Positions 46,701 to 59,096 of a DNA stretch of 64,000 nt are shown here, in pieces. Source of the DNA: Casuarina equisetifolia. Taxonomy: Eukaryota; Streptophyta; Magnoliopsida; Fagales; Casuarinaceae. Both the position numbers and the translations under genes were made by a program. Position 1 is the stretch's first letter. Every line of letters begins with the position of its first letter. The stretch is taken from positions 30,589,258 through 30,653,257 of the forward strand of contig CM052354.1 of assembly GCA_028551475.1 (NCBI GenBank). Direction: 5' to 3'. The notes below the pieces were generated by a model. It saw only the letters and a list, made by a program, of their open reading frames with translations. It was not told the origin of the DNA and did no database searches.

Positions 46701-47346
46701 TCTGATCTCCAAACTTAGTGTTGGAGATCTTTATCAAAATCTTCACACCAAGTGGAAGATCTATTATTTCTTATCATCCTTTCGGAAGCAGCTACATCCC
46801 TTTGGCAGTACGTATTAAGAACATAAGCTCAATTTAGGAGTGACACGGGTGTCTGATTCTCCAGTTTGTTGAGAAGGTGAAAATTCCCGGTAACATTCTC
46901 TATCCTTTCTCTTAATTTTCTTCATGCAGATAATTTTTATAGCAGTTATATGTAAAATAAAATTTTAAACACTTGTTAATTGTTGGTTTTATTTTTGTTG
47001 CATCTCTCATTCGTTCAAAATTTATTGAGAATAATTAGTCAAATATATCTCTTTATTCAGGGGTATTTGTACTTCCTTGGAAGATACTGACTTCCTAAGA
47101 AAATCTTGTTTTTTGATTCTTTTCCTTTGGCACAGTGAAGATTAGCTGAAGAATTAGAGCAGAAAGCTCACGAGAACACAAAATTCTGATACCATATTTT
47201 TTTCAGCAAAGTTGAGACATCCTGCCTAATAGACTAATGGCTTGAGTTCTTGTCTGCTGTTGCCTTTATTTTTGTTCTTATCCTTGTAGTTACGTTGTTG
47301 CTGTTAGACTGAGTTGTACTGAACCCTTTTAACAGGCATCTGAATC

Positions 47347-50300
47347 ATGGACACATTCCTAAGCGACTCTGACTGGGAGAGTTCTAGTGAAAGTGGTGGC
47401 AGTGATGATCAGGAGGGAACTGAATACTTTTATGTTGGTCAGGCTACGAGCATTTTGTCAAGTCTTGAGGAGACCATTGGAAAGATTGATGATTTTCTCT
47501 CATTTGAGAGAGGATTTGTGCATGGGGATTTGGTGTGCTCAGTGGCAGACTCATCTGGACAGATTGGGAGAGTGGTTGGCATTGATATGTTGGTAGATTT
47601 AGAAGGTTCTCAGGGAAAAATAATGAAAAATATAAATTCAAAGAAACTCTTAAAGATACGTTCCATGTCAGTTGGGGATTATGTGGTTTCTGGGCCTTGG
47701 CTTGGAATGGTGGACAAAGTCATTGACAAAGTCACTGTTGTCTTTGATGATGGATCAAAGTGTGAAATCACTGCTATCAATCAAGCGAATCTATTGCCAA
47801 TTTCTCCCAATATACTGGAAGATTCACAGTACCCATATTATCCAGGACAAAGAGTGCAGGTTAGATTCTCAGATGTATCTAAATCAGATATACAGTTTTG
47901 TGGCACTTGGAGGCAAAATCAAAATGAAGGAACTGTGTGTGCTGTAGAAGCAGGTTTAGTGTACGTGGATTGGTTTGCATCTGCCCTCGTGGGTTGTGAT
48001 TTGAGTCTGCCTAAACCACCACGTTTGCAGGATTCAAAGAGCTTGACTTTGTTGTCATGCTTTTCACATGCAAATTGGCAGCTTGGTGACTGGTGTACAC
48101 TTGCAAGTTCTGATCCTAGGGACACGAGGGAACAGACTTTCCTTAATGCGCCTGTTGGCAAGCTAATTAAAGAGGACAAGAACGTGGCAAGAGGATTTAA
48201 GAAAAGCTATGGTTCAAATCTAGAGGAAATCTTTGTCATTGTAAAGACAAAGACAAAGGTTGATGTCATATGGCAGGATGGTAGCCACATTTTCGGACTC
48301 AATTCACAAGATTTGCTCCCTGTGAGTGCTGCAAACATCTATGACTTCTTGCCTGAACAGTTCGTGTTGGAAAAAGAAACTTGTGATGATACACACATGT
48401 CTAGCAGCCAGAGATGGGGTGTTGTGCGTTCTGTGGATGCGAAGGAACGAACTGTAAAGGTGCAGTGGACAACTCTTGCTCTGCCTGAAGCTAGTAATTT
48501 GAATGGAGGTGGCACGGAGGAAACTTTGAGTGCATATGAATTGGTTGAGCACACCGAGTTTTCATACTGCTTGGGTGATGTTGTGTTGAGGCTAGTTCAG
48601 AACCAGCCTGGTACTCCAGCTGATGAAAATCAGGTAAACTTTGAAACTGGCATGTATGAGGGGGCTACTTTGAGAGGCGAGTACTGCACCAATTGTGAGA
48701 ATCAATATCTCTCACATATTGGCAATGTAACGGGCTTCATAAATGGTGCTGTGGAGGTGAAATGGGCTACTGGTTTTGTAACCAAGGTATGTAGTCAACC
48801 TGATTGCTTGGTTCTGAATGTATGTATGCAATGATTTGTAGTTAATACCCTGTTTACGGTATAAGAGCCTACATTGTTTGATATTAATTCTTCCGAATTA
48901 ATTTCTAGGGAATTTTTATGTTCCATGCAGAAAGATAAACAACTAGTTGAGACTGTAAGGTTACAGTACCAACTTTAGCCTCTTACCATATTAGTTTTGA
49001 AAAATTGTTTATGCTTGTTGCATTCGTCACTGGCCAGTCATTGGAGTTTCGGTGTTATTCACTCAAGACGCAGTGGTTAGATGATTGAAGTTGTAATGTA
49101 GAAATGCATACTCAGCGATACTGTAAATATGCGCAATCAACCAACAAACTTATGAAGCCTCGCTTGTGAACTACTCTTTGTTCTTACTTTCATGTAGAGC
49201 TGGGTAGTAACTCTGCAAGTTCTCAAATTCCTTGTTGCGTTGCAGGTTGCACCTTATGAGATATTTCGGGTGGATAAATATGAAGGACCAACTGAAACCC
49301 ATGTGCTCATTGAGGAAAATGTTGAGGAAACAAATCAAGAGACTATTGAGCCTGACCAACACTTTTGCAATCAGAAAGGAAAGGTAGAGCTATCTTCTCT
49401 CTCATTCTGTCTTTTTCTCTTTGACAAATTAAGAAACTATACGGTAAAGGTTCCAAGACCCTGGAATTAATTGATGGGAACAATATTTTAGAATTAAGAA
49501 ATCAACATTGCCTTTAATGAGCAAGAACGTGGGAGAGTCAGTGACCTTTTAAAAATTAAGTAGGAACTATAAACTAAATTTGAACTGGATGTCTTAATGA
49601 AATGAGCAAAACCTACTCAGAAAAGAAGAAAACTAATTTTCTTTTATGCTCTTAAAAATTTTGCCCGGGAGAGGGATTATCTTCTAGCTGCATATACATA
49701 TTTTTTATGAAAAGGTTCCATATGATTTAGGATTTACATATCCCTTGTAGAGTAGGTAAGTCCACTTATATTCTGTTTGCTTGCTGCTTAGTTCTAACAA
49801 AAAGGAACACATACCTAGAACTTCAAGTTATAGAGCCACTTGAGTGCTCCCATCTTGTAAAGTGTCCATATTTCTCTTGCGTTACCTCTTATTCCCTGTT
49901 TTATATGCGTGTGTCTCTGTTGTTACTCAAACAACAAGTTTGGAGGTTGGGCTAGAGAACTAGGGTGTCCCACCTCCTTATGAGAACTTTGTTGAACGTA
50001 GAATTGGATCCATGGATCTGGTAGATTACCGAGAGACTGGAGAGGCCAATTTGGCTTGCATCTTCATTTAATCTTAAATTTTGTATCTAGCTGGCAGCTT
50101 CTCAAAATTAAAGTGCTTAAGTAGTGATTAAATCTGGGTAAATTCTCCCAGCGTAGGACTTACCCACTGAATCTGGCAGTTAGCAAAGAAACCTTGGATC
50201 ATCTCTGTTTGTCTCACTGTGAACCAAACTTTGCTCTTCTTGTTTAGGATTTGTTTGATTCTCGTGTTGCTGGTGAAAATTTCCAAAGGCATTCGTGGGA

Positions 50301-52234
50301 CTCTAGTTCTTTTTTCCTTCCTCAAGCCGCCATTGGATTTTTCAAGGGCATTGCAACAAACCTATTTGGATCTGTTGGTTCAACTTCACTTTCACGCCCA
50401 GTTGAATCTAGCCTAAGCTCTGGAGGTGGAAATGAACCCGGAATCCTTCCTGAGAAAGAAGTATTGGAAACTTGTGAGCTATTACAGAAGATTAGAAAGA
50501 CAGGTGTAGATCATGAAGGGAAAGAGATGCAAGAAAATGAAGCTCCTCTATCTTCGGTGATAAGTGAGAACTCTCACCAGTTCGGGCAGTTTGAGATGGT
50601 TGGTGATTGCTCTGACCATCACTTTCTTAGTGCTGGCAACGGGTTGGCAATGTCTCAGGCAAGAAACATGACTTATCCCTCTAAATGTAAAAGGTGATAT
50701 CTTCAAACAGTTAGAATAATTACCCTTTTTTAAACTGCCATACAGGTGAAAAGATGTTGGCTAAAGAAAGTGCAGCAAGAATGGAACATTCTGGAGAAAA
50801 ATCTTCCTGGTTAGCAATCCATCTTTTTTAACCTTTTCTTTTCTTGTTTATTTGGAACTATTACAGACGGAGTTTCGTGTTAATAACTTCCTGAAAATTT
50901 GAAGGGAAATTACTTTGCAAATTTTAGAACTATGTTCACTATTGTCATTGCTTATATAACATGTGCCTCACAGAAACAATCTATGTCCGTGCCTTTGAGG
51001 AAAGGATGGATCTACTGCGGGCAGTCATTGTTGGTGCACCTGGAACTCCATATCATGATGGACTTTTCTTCTTCGATATTTTCCTTCCTGTGGACTACCC
51101 ATATCAACCACCTGTAAGCTTTCTCATAATCTTCCTTTGCTTATATTATTTTCTGTTTGATATAATAGTTCAATACTACCAAAAAAAGGTACATTTCAAT
51201 GCATGTATTCTTCCATATAAACAGCAGTACTGTGTAGTTTGACTGTTGGAGCCCCAACAGAAGAAGGTTTATTCTTTGTAAATATGAGAGAAGATCTGAA
51301 TCTACTCTGCATACACATTTGCACATAAATCGCTTACAAAATGACCGGAACTTCTCTATGGAATCTTATGTGGCTATTGTGACACGAAATTCTATGCAGA
51401 TGGTGCACTACATATCGGGTGGGCTCCGTGTCAACCCCAACTTGTATGAATCTGGGAAGGTCTGCCTCAGTCTTCTCAACACATGGACAGGTACAGGCTC
51501 TGAAGTATGGAATCCAGGGAGCTCAACTATTCTTCAGGTTCTTCTCTCCCTCCAGGCCCTTGTGCTTAACGAGAAGCCTTATTTCAATGAGGCTGGATAT
51601 GATAAGCAGATTGGAAGAGCAGAGGGAGAGAAGAACTCAGTAAGCTACAATGAAAATGCATTCCTTGTCACCTGCAAGTCCATGCTAAACCTTCTTCGGA
51701 AACCACCCAAGGTACAATAGTTAGCTTTTATATTATTTTGTAGCATTGCCGTGACAACATTTACCTCTGGAGTTTGAGCCCTAACGAGTAAAGTGATAAT
51801 AGTCATAGTTTTGTTTTTGCTAGAATCATTAGATCAGTGGGTATCGTCATTAAGTTTTTCTCTCAAAATATTAGATTTACTGTCTTAGAAACCGTGCCAA
51901 AATGTGAGAATGGCAACTTTTAGGGCAAAACCTTTGAATCTTTTCTTTGCCATTTCAATTTCATATTGATTAACTTTTGCCTCTGCAGCACTTTGAGGCG
52001 CTAGTAGAGGAGCACTTCAGGCAACGCTCCCAGTACGTTGTAATGGCTTGCAAGGCATATTTGGAAGGAGCTCCGGTGGGATGTGCTTTTGGAGGTGAAA
52101 AACCTGATGCTGAAAAGTCAGGGGGAAGTTCCACGGGCTTCAAAATCATGCTTGCTAAGCTACTGCCAAAGCTTGTTGAGGCATTTGCCGACAGGGGCAT
52201 GGATTACAGTCAGTTTATAGAGCCTGAAAAATAG
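47347..52234 (+). CDS. PHO2: PHO2/UBC24-like E2 ubiquitin-conjugating enzyme
   Basis: Large E2 that in Arabidopsis restrains phosphate uptake and xylem loading by promoting breakdown of PHO1 and PHT1-related proteins at endomembranes. Exons: 47347-48786, 49246-49383, 50248-50658, 50746-50809, 50974-51113, 51400-51711, 51989-52234, giving 916 residues; PHO2 is about 907. The acidic N-terminus (SDSDWESSSESGGSD) leads into a long SH3/tudor-like barrel region (about 50-530) found in PHO2 and UBC23. A linker ends with QFEMVGDCSDHHFLS, near-identical to Arabidopsis PHO2. The UBC fold begins about residue 664. The catalytic Cys is near 753 in NPNLYESGKVCLSLLNTW, followed by NEKPYFNEAGYDKQ. Identity rests on the linker, the N-terminus and the miR399 sites in the leader; UBC23 lacks these as far as I know. 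Intron 3 uses a GC donor. Confidence 0.94.
50659..50745 (+). other. GC-AG intron in the PHO2-like gene
   Basis: The exon ends TCTCAG and the intron begins GCAAGA, a strong GC-donor context, ending ATACAG. The join gives GLAMSQVKRCWLKK in frame, matching Arabidopsis PHO2 GLAQSQVTKSWVKK. No GT donor nearby keeps the frame and this match. Confidence 0.85.
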
Positions 52235-53180
52235 ATTTGTGCAATACCAAAACATCACTACGATGCTTATAAATCTGTATAATATCAATATGAACTTGGC
52301 AAAACGATGTCTATATTTGTCTAATTATGGTTGCAGAATGTGCAATGGAATAAGGTCTAAATAAGGCTTCTGTTGTATCTGTATAATATTGTGGTCGGCA
52401 GACTCTTGAAACTATGAAATAAGAAGCCAGGCTTGGGTGTTGTGTTTGATAATGATTTTCTATCTACTTGTATGGATGTTTTATCAAGGCAAAGCAAACA
52501 AATGAGTCGTGTTGTTAAATCAAATTGTTCCAATTGTTGAGAAACAATAACTAGAACATTTTTTTTTATATGGACATGGAAGAGTAACATACAATAATTA
52601 TAAAAAAATATTGAGGATTTATGTAATTCAAGATATGATTTTCTATATATGTGAAAAACCAATTCTCCCAGTAGTTAATAAGTTATCAAAAGACAACACA
52701 CGTAGAGTTTTTAAAAGTTGTATAAGTATATAAATACCATGAGAAAAATTTAAGCTACGGGCTAGATCTCCTAGTAGCTTCACTTTATTTAAGCTACGGG
52801 CTTAGACTACTCCAAGTTGCTACAAATGGGAATTGCACTTTTGATTTTTCTTGATCAATACTCATAGAAAGTTACCATCACTCTCTTTATTATCTCCTAG
52901 TTTATCATCAACTTGTGAAAAGCACAATGGTATGTGGGGCTGCATAGATGCTTTTACTCCTTTTGAGCATTTTCTGATTGTATTTGATGACGACGTCTAG
53001 TGAAGCTTTCTATATTATATCTGTATGTTTTGCCTCTTGGTTTTCTCCGGTTGGCTGCTAAAGCCCCAAGCAAACGGCCACTTAAACAGACAAATCATGG
53101 CGATGGAAACAAAGTCATATCTCCAAGATATAATCAACAAATAGCCAAGAAGTTCCACCTTTTGCTCAAATTGAAAAATG
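52235..53180. other. PHO2 3'-UTR and intergenic DNA
   Basis: The first 150-220 bases are the likely 3'-UTR. The rest is AT-rich with a short repeated AAGCTACGGGCT motif at 52752 and 52790. No gene seen. Confidence 0.45.
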
Positions 53181-53189
53181 GCCGAATTA

Positions 53190-53770
53190 TTCCACCTTCG
53201 GCATGATGGTGATGGCTTGAGAATCCAAATAAAGTTGCTATCAGTACATCAACAAGAGAAAAATGTTATGGAATTGGGTCTTGAAAACCCAAATCTACAT
53301 GAACCAAATGCATCAAAAGCCCCTTCAATTGTCAAAAGATATCTTTTACAAATGAAGAAAAAGTGGGAAAATCCCGTGGAATTGGAATAGTGGAACTCAA
53401 ATCCACTTGAACCAAATGCACTGGAGTCCCTTCAATTGGCAAAAAAGTATTTTGTATAAAGGAAGAACAAGAGAGAAGAAAATGTCATAGAATTGGAATC
53501 GGAGAACCCAAGTCTGACAAATGGCTGATAATCCAAAAGAAAATGACAAAGTTGACTTCTGCAGGATGTTGATGGCTTGACAAAATCCATATAATCGTGT
53601 CACTCACAAACAGGAGGAAAGGTTGAATCAAAAGAAACAAAATCAAAGTTTTTTCAATAGAAAACACAGGAGAGAAAAATATATAATGGGTTTGGAATTA
53701 GAAAACCAAAATCTATATGAAACAAATTCATGGAAACCCTTTAATTATTGGAAAATATCATAAATATTTT
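53190..53770. repeat. Degenerate tandem repeat with ~110 bp units
   Basis: Units starting (G/A)TGGAATTGG occur at about 53269, 53377 and 53488, followed by AAACCCAAATC-, TGAACCAAATGCA- and CCCCTTCAATTG-like blocks. A further diverged unit lies at about 53686. GATGGCTTGA at 53211 and 53572 suggests a higher-order repeat of about 360 bp. No coding content. Confidence 0.6.
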
Positions 53771-54295
53771 TATTCCTTTAAATTAGCCTTTGAGTTCGGT
53801 AATAAATCCAATACATAGTATTACAATCAAGTTTTTCATTATAATCTTGTGGACATGAATTAAACCATTACAATGAGAAAGTATGTTGATCTTGTAAAGA
53901 TATAGTCACACATTATTTAAAAAAAATTCATGTGATAAAGCTTAAATATTATAATTATCTCTTTATCTTAAATTAACTTTTGAGTTAGATATAAATTTGG
54001 GAAAGGAAGATTTTGAAAAACAAGTATTCTAAATTTGAATCCCATTTATCATATTTCTAATTGATCGAAACATGTTTTGGAGCGGGTGGCTTCTCAATTT
54101 AAGACATCAAACTAAATTTGGTGATGCCCATAGGTTACAAAAATAAAAAAAAATTTCTAAAAACAAGGCCTTGTGCTTAATCTAGCCATTTCTTGGTTAG
54201 AGACAAAAACGAGGCCTCGAGCTTTCCAACAGAAGGGGGAGCTATAAATTTGAAACCCGAATCACGCCGTTCAACATCGCTGCCAACTCGTAGCA
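53771..54295. other. AT-rich DNA and 5' flank of the DUF2921 gene
   Basis: No open frame of interest. The last 100 bases become GC-richer and are the likely 5'-UTR. No clear TATA box chosen. Confidence 0.4.
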
Positions 54296-57181
54296 ATGGA
54301 CACCGATCCTTCTTCCTCTTCGGCTCCGTTGCTCAGATCCCGGACAAGACCTTCAAAGCCCCAGAAATTCCCGCTCAGTCCTTTCCTCTGTTTCTTCTTC
54401 CTCTTCGCGGCCCCCGCGCGCGCCGACTCTCCGTTATGGCACCAAAAATCAAGACCCGAAACCCTGTACAAACAGTACTGCAGCGAGGTCGTTCCCGGGT
54501 CTCCGTCAGCTCCCGGTAACTCGTCCATTTCCACTTCCCGCTTCCTCTTGTTCCGCGTCGGATTCTTCTCCGGTGGCGACCCGATTTTCAAAGGCAATGC
54601 GACCGATACGCAGAGAGCTCTCTCATTCATCCCTTTCCGCGCCTTTATGACTGACACCGATGGTGTGTACAAGGTCCAAGCCACCCTCAGGCTCCGAAAC
54701 CGGGTTGCGGGGCCTCATTTTGGCTCGCCGAAACACCGACGTTTGCGCCAGATTCGATTTCGGGGGCCGAGACGGTTTCCTTGGGAAAACGCAGTGAGTT
54801 TTTCGATAACAGGGTATTGGTCAGAATCCTCCGGGAAGCTCTGCATGGTGGGATCGGGCTCCAGCTTTGCTGATCCAAGTAATGTGAAGCATTTTGATGT
54901 TCTTCTTAAGCTTAATTATCGCATTCAGTCGAGTAGTTATCGTGGTTTGATTAGTGGCACTTTAGAAAGTAGGCATCAAAAGGATAATCCGAACTATTTT
55001 GAGCCAATTGCAATATTGGGCATCAATAGGGATCCGAATTATGAATACACATTGGTTGAGAAAGCAAATGGGAGTTGTTTGAGCGGACATGGTGAGGCAG
55101 ATAGTCTGTCTCCAGGAACCGTGTTTCCTCATGGTGCTTGTGCAGCCTTCAGACGACCAACCGTCGGTTATGAATTGGAATATGGGAGTGATTGTGGTGG
55201 TGCCAAATGCAATCCCTTTGGTGGGAATATTAGTTATCTGCCAAATATGATGTATTTACAAGCAATTCAGTGTATGAAGAGTGGAAAAGTGCAGATGTTG
55301 TTGGGTTTTGTAAACTCTAGCTATAGCGGTAGTGAGTTCCCTTTTGATCCTAATGTGACTTTGATTGCAGAGGGTGCATGGGATGCAAAAAGAAATCGGC
55401 TTTGCAGTGTTGCATGCCGGATTTTGAATGTCACAGAGTCTTGGGCTAATGCTTTTGCTGGAGATTGCTCAATCAGGATGAGTTTGACATTTACTACAGT
55501 TTTTAGTCTAAGAAATCGGAGTAAAGTCGTGGGGGAGATTTCAACCAGTAAAGATGTGAATAGTTCAGGCTACTTTGGCAAAATTGGGTTTCGGAGTTAC
55601 TGGACTAAATCATTTGACATCCCAAGTCTCAAATATGAGTATACGGAGTTGGATAGTGTAAGAAAGTCTTGTGCAAAAGGGAAGACTGTTAAGGGCAAGG
55701 GAAAGACATATTCTGATGGATCTTCATGGGACATGAGGTTTGACATGTTGCTGACAGACAGCAAAGGGAAAGTAGCAACAGGGTTTTCATCCCCATTGTT
55801 TGTTGGTGATCAGCGTTATGCACTCGGGGGTTATGGGCGCCCACCTGTGATGGTATTGCCAACGCCAAACCCTTTTGAATATCAGCTGAAGAACCATAGC
55901 AGCACACTTAAAATCAGCTATGATATGAGCTTAAATACTCCACCCAATTTCGTGTTTGGTGGTAATACTTCATCCAGAGAAGTTTATATTTCTGCTGAAG
56001 GAATGTATTATAGAGATACAGGTACCTTGTGCATGATAGGATGTCGGCATCTTGGATCAAATAGTCACAAGTTGATTAGTAATGATTCATTGGATTGTGC
56101 AATAACGATTAATGCCCAATTCCCTCCATTGCATACTAGTGAAACTGTCAAGGGCACTATTGAAAGCACTAGACCTAAGTCAGATCCTCTCTACTTCGAA
56201 CGTGTTCAGTTTTTGTCTAATTCAATTACCAATACCCAAGCAATAGAATCCATTTGGAGAATGGACTTGGAGATCATCCTTGTTCTGATTTCTAATACAC
56301 TGGCATGCGTCTTTGTGGGCTTGCAGCTTTTTTACGTGAAAAGGCACCCGAGTATGCTTCCTTTCATTTCCATTGTGATGCTCATTGTTCTTACACTGGG
56401 ACACATGATTCCTCTGCTCTTGAACTTTGAAGCCTTGTTCGTGGCAAATCGTAACCAGTCAAGGTCATTTATTGGAGGTGGTGGATGGCTTGAAGTGAAT
56501 GAAGTAATAGTAAGGGTGGTAACAATGATAGCTTTCCTTTTGGAGTTACGTCTGCTCCAACTGACTTGGTCTGCAAGACAAGATGATGGAAGCCCGAAGG
56601 ACTTGTGGGTTTCTGACAGAAAGGTTCTCTATGTGACTTCAACAATGTATATAGCCGGTGGCTTGATTGCTTGGGTTGTGTACCTTTGGAAGAATTCCTA
56701 CTCTAGACCTTTGGGGCCATTTCAAAGACCATATAACGGGGCCTTCCCGCAGCATAATTTCCTTTCAGTCTATCACGAGCAGCATTACTTTTGGCAGGAC
56801 CTAAAATCTTATGCTGGTTTGCTCCTGGATGGTTTCCTACTTCCACAAATATTATTTAACATATTCTTTAACTCAGGAGAAAAGGCTCTTGCCTCTTCCT
56901 TTTATGTTGGAACCACCGTTGTTCGTCTGCTACCTCATGCTTATGATCTTTACAGGGCTCAGGGTTCAACACGGTACCCTGATTTATCATACATTTACGC
57001 AAACCATAGAATGGATTTCTACTCCACTGCATGGGACATTGTCATCACTTGTGGTGGGCTGGTGTTGGTTGTACTAATTTTCTGCCAGCAGCGATTTGGG
57101 GGCCATTGCATACTTCCCAAGAGGTTTAGAGTAGGTGCTTCATATGAGAAAGTACCCGTTATCAGCAATGATGAATTGTAA
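54296..57181 (+). CDS. DUF2921 family multi-pass membrane protein, single exon
   Basis: 961 residues without introns. A hydrophobic stretch at about 27-45 (SPFLCFFFLFAAPARADS) is a likely signal peptide. Residues 60-650 form a large lumenal or extracellular region of two similar halves. Each half has Cys pairs and phrases of the type GTLCMIGC / KLCMVGSG and GTIEST / GTLESR, plus many N-glycosylation sequons. About seven membrane segments follow from 660 to 940 (for example LISNTLACVFVGLQLFYV, FISIVMLIVLTLGHMIPLLL, TAWDIVITCGGLVLVVLIF). DUF2921 is shared with the FLYING SAUCER (FLY1/2) proteins of the Tul1-type endomembrane RING E3 group, but I see no RING after the last segment; the tail is short (GGHCILPKRF). 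The Arabidopsis homologue is probably the At1g52780 type. Biochemical role unknown. Confidence 0.9.
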   Translation: MDTDPSSSSAPLLRSRTRPSKPQKFPLSPFLCFFFLFAAPARADSPLWHQKSRPETLYKQYCSEVVPGSPSAPGNSSISTSRFLLFRVGFFSGGDPIFKGNATDTQRALSFIPFRAFMTDTDGVYKVQATLRLRNRVAGPHFGSPKHRRLRQIRFRGPRRFPWENAVSFSITGYWSESSGKLCMVGSGSSFADPSNVKHFDVLLKLNYRIQSSSYRGLISGTLESRHQKDNPNYFEPIAILGINRDPNYEYTLVEKANGSCLSGHGEADSLSPGTVFPHGACAAFRRPTVGYELEYGSDCGGAKCNPFGGNISYLPNMMYLQAIQCMKSGKVQMLLGFVNSSYSGSEFPFDPNVTLIAEGAWDAKRNRLCSVACRILNVTESWANAFAGDCSIRMSLTFTTVFSLRNRSKVVGEISTSKDVNSSGYFGKIGFRSYWTKSFDIPSLKYEYTELDSVRKSCAKGKTVKGKGKTYSDGSSWDMRFDMLLTDSKGKVATGFSSPLFVGDQRYALGGYGRPPVMVLPTPNPFEYQLKNHSSTLKISYDMSLNTPPNFVFGGNTSSREVYISAEGMYYRDTGTLCMIGCRHLGSNSHKLISNDSLDCAITINAQFPPLHTSETVKGTIESTRPKSDPLYFERVQFLSNSITNTQAIESIWRMDLEIILVLISNTLACVFVGLQLFYVKRHPSMLPFISIVMLIVLTLGHMIPLLLNFEALFVANRNQSRSFIGGGGWLEVNEVIVRVVTMIAFLLELRLLQLTWSARQDDGSPKDLWVSDRKVLYVTSTMYIAGGLIAWVVYLWKNSYSRPLGPFQRPYNGAFPQHNFLSVYHEQHYFWQDLKSYAGLLLDGFLLPQILFNIFFNSGEKALASSFYVGTTVVRLLPHAYDLYRAQGSTRYPDLSYIYANHRMDFYSTAWDIVITCGGLVLVVLIFCQQRFGGHCILPKRFRVGASYEKVPVISNDEL

Positions 57182-57990
57182 GGAAACTCATTTGATATGT
57201 TTTTTCAACACTACTATTGCATATACAGTTCATTGCAGAGAAGTGACCTTGAGTCTGGAGAGCTTTTACAGCAACCAATTTTGTGTTCCACCATATGGTG
57301 TGGTTATGGCCTTTTGTACTCTCTTTTGCCTCCTTAACATAGGCTGGTCCAGCGGAAGCACCAGGATTCAAATTTTCCAATGCTTTTTACCAATTTATGT
57401 CACAGGTTTCATTGTCTTCTTGTTACTACTCTTTCCATATAGCAATTCCTTTTCTTGTTTTTAAATCTGGAATAACACATTTTCCATACTGGAGTCGACC
57501 CAACGTTAATTGTCAATATTTGCCTGAAATCTCTCGTTCCCCCGGTTTAACACATGAATGTGTGCTGTAAAACAAAAGAAAAAAAAAAAGATTTACGGTA
57601 CCCAGCATGACCATTTGGTGTATCATATGTTTGGTGAGCATGTTCTTGTTGTTTATTGGACAACTAAGATTTATATCTAAATTGTACTCGGGAATTTTGT
57701 TAACAAGAAATATACTCATTTTTTATAAATCAATTTTAAGATAAAGATAAGCTTTCTTCATTGATATTAGAAAATTAAGATGATAACAATTTATTTCCCT
57801 CACGACAGAACCCATGGCTTATCGATGTTATCACATTAACTAAATCCTATTTGAAAATTCTCAAAAAAATGAAAATGCAAATCTTCGATGAAAAAAAAAG
57901 TTTTTCTTACACATTAGTACTCAAAATTCATTTACTGTAAGAAAAGAAGGAAAACACGAAGGAACCCAGAAGAAATATAAGAATTTCAAT
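57182..57990. other. 3' flanks of two convergent genes
   Basis: The first part is the likely 3'-UTR of the DUF2921 gene. The AT-rich centre (57540-57950) separates it from the callose synthase 3'-UTR. No gene seen. Confidence 0.45.
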
Positions 57991-59096
57991 GAACAAATAC
58001 TTCTGATTAACTAGCGTCGAAGCTACACTGTACATGGACAATATGTACAGAACCATGCCCAGAAGAAACGTGGTTGAACAGTAGGATTCGTCTCAAATCA
58101 TTCGAGTGGTTGTGGCATAGATCTCCAGCACCGATGGCATTTGGGATTGCAATAAGACTCAACACTGATAAGAAGACGAGTTGATGATAGAAAATCAGAA
58201 TGGTACATACAAATGCCTCGCTGACTCTGGAAAATGGCGAGCTGTCTACTTCAGTTTTCCTATTCCTAGTCCCATCTCAGACCTGAAATACAACAATACC
58301 TAGTTACAATTTTAGTTATAAGGTGGTGATCATCAATAACCAGATACAGAAGTCCAGAAGCAATGATGTAAATGGGTAATTTTCTTCAAAGTAATCAAGA
58401 AAAGTGAGAAAAGGGCAGAAAATACTTCTATCATTCTTAGAAAAAGCTAGAAAAGGCAGAAAAACAAATTTGTCAAGGCCTCTTCAGAGATATCTGTTAA
58501 AACTGGAAAATTACTTCAGCATTTCCCTAGATTCCGGCAGTAAGTACTTCTATCACTCTTTTTCTCATTAAGTCGTAAGAATTATATTCTGCATCAGTTT
58601 TTCAGTCATTGCTATGCAAAGTGAACAAAGTCAAGTGAATAGAAAAGAATAGAAGGGACTAAAACTGGATTAAGTTGGAAGGGATAAGGCCAGTATCTAA
58701 ATGTAATTATATTATTTTAACAGCGTCAAGTGGTGAAACCAATTCAATTTTCTCAATTCAATCACAGGCACGTTAGCATTTGCAGCCAAGGATGAAACGC
58801 TTAAAACAATTGAGGAGTTGCAAAAGATTTTTCTTTCCAACTTCCAAAATTATCATAAGATAAGTAGCATTTAACACATAGCCTTCGACCACAGAGCACA
58901 GGCCACAAACTGCAGTAGGAGAGAGAGCTCAAGCAAGTGACAAGTCGATATCCTATAAAGCACAGGTTTATCGGTAAAAGAAACGAATAGTGTGAAAGAA
59001 AAAAAGACAAAGAAAGAGAAAAAGTTTGTGTTGAGTAAATTATGGAGAACTCCAAAATTTAAGAAAAGTGTGAAAGAAGTTACGTCTACTCATATC
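57990..59096 (-). other. Callose synthase 3'-UTR with an inferred intron
   Basis: A donor GAC|GTAACT lies 13 bases after the stop codon (exon end 59084) and an acceptor TTTCAG|GTCTGAG at 58283/58282. This would remove 58283-59083. The downstream segment (about 57990-58282) is less AT-rich than its surroundings, as expected for a UTR exon. A junction this close to the stop should not trigger nonsense-mediated decay. Confidence 0.45.

Larger units (their letters stand above)
44500..47346 (+). other. Spliced 5' leader of the PHO2-like gene
   Basis: Inferred model: leader exon 1 about 44500-44899, ending AACG|GTACAG and containing a GA-rich microsatellite. Leader exon 2 runs from about 46016 or 46021 (after GACAG or TGCAG) to 46889 (CCCG|GTAACA) and carries the miR399 sites. 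An acceptor TTAACAG at 47335 sits 11 bases before the ATG. This exon layout matches the known plan of PHO2, where miR399 sites lie in an untranslated exon. Ends of exon 1 are not fixed by sequence alone. Confidence 0.6.

Noticed and set aside
46333-46818. 161-residue open frame in the PHO2 leader
   Set aside because: It lacks an ATG at its start (TTG), covers the miR399 sites and has no known domain. Its openness is likely due to the site repeats.
54193-54684. Frames overlapping the start of the DUF2921 gene on both strands
   Set aside because: The GC-rich start of the 961-residue gene explains them; only its frame shows a signal peptide and family similarity.
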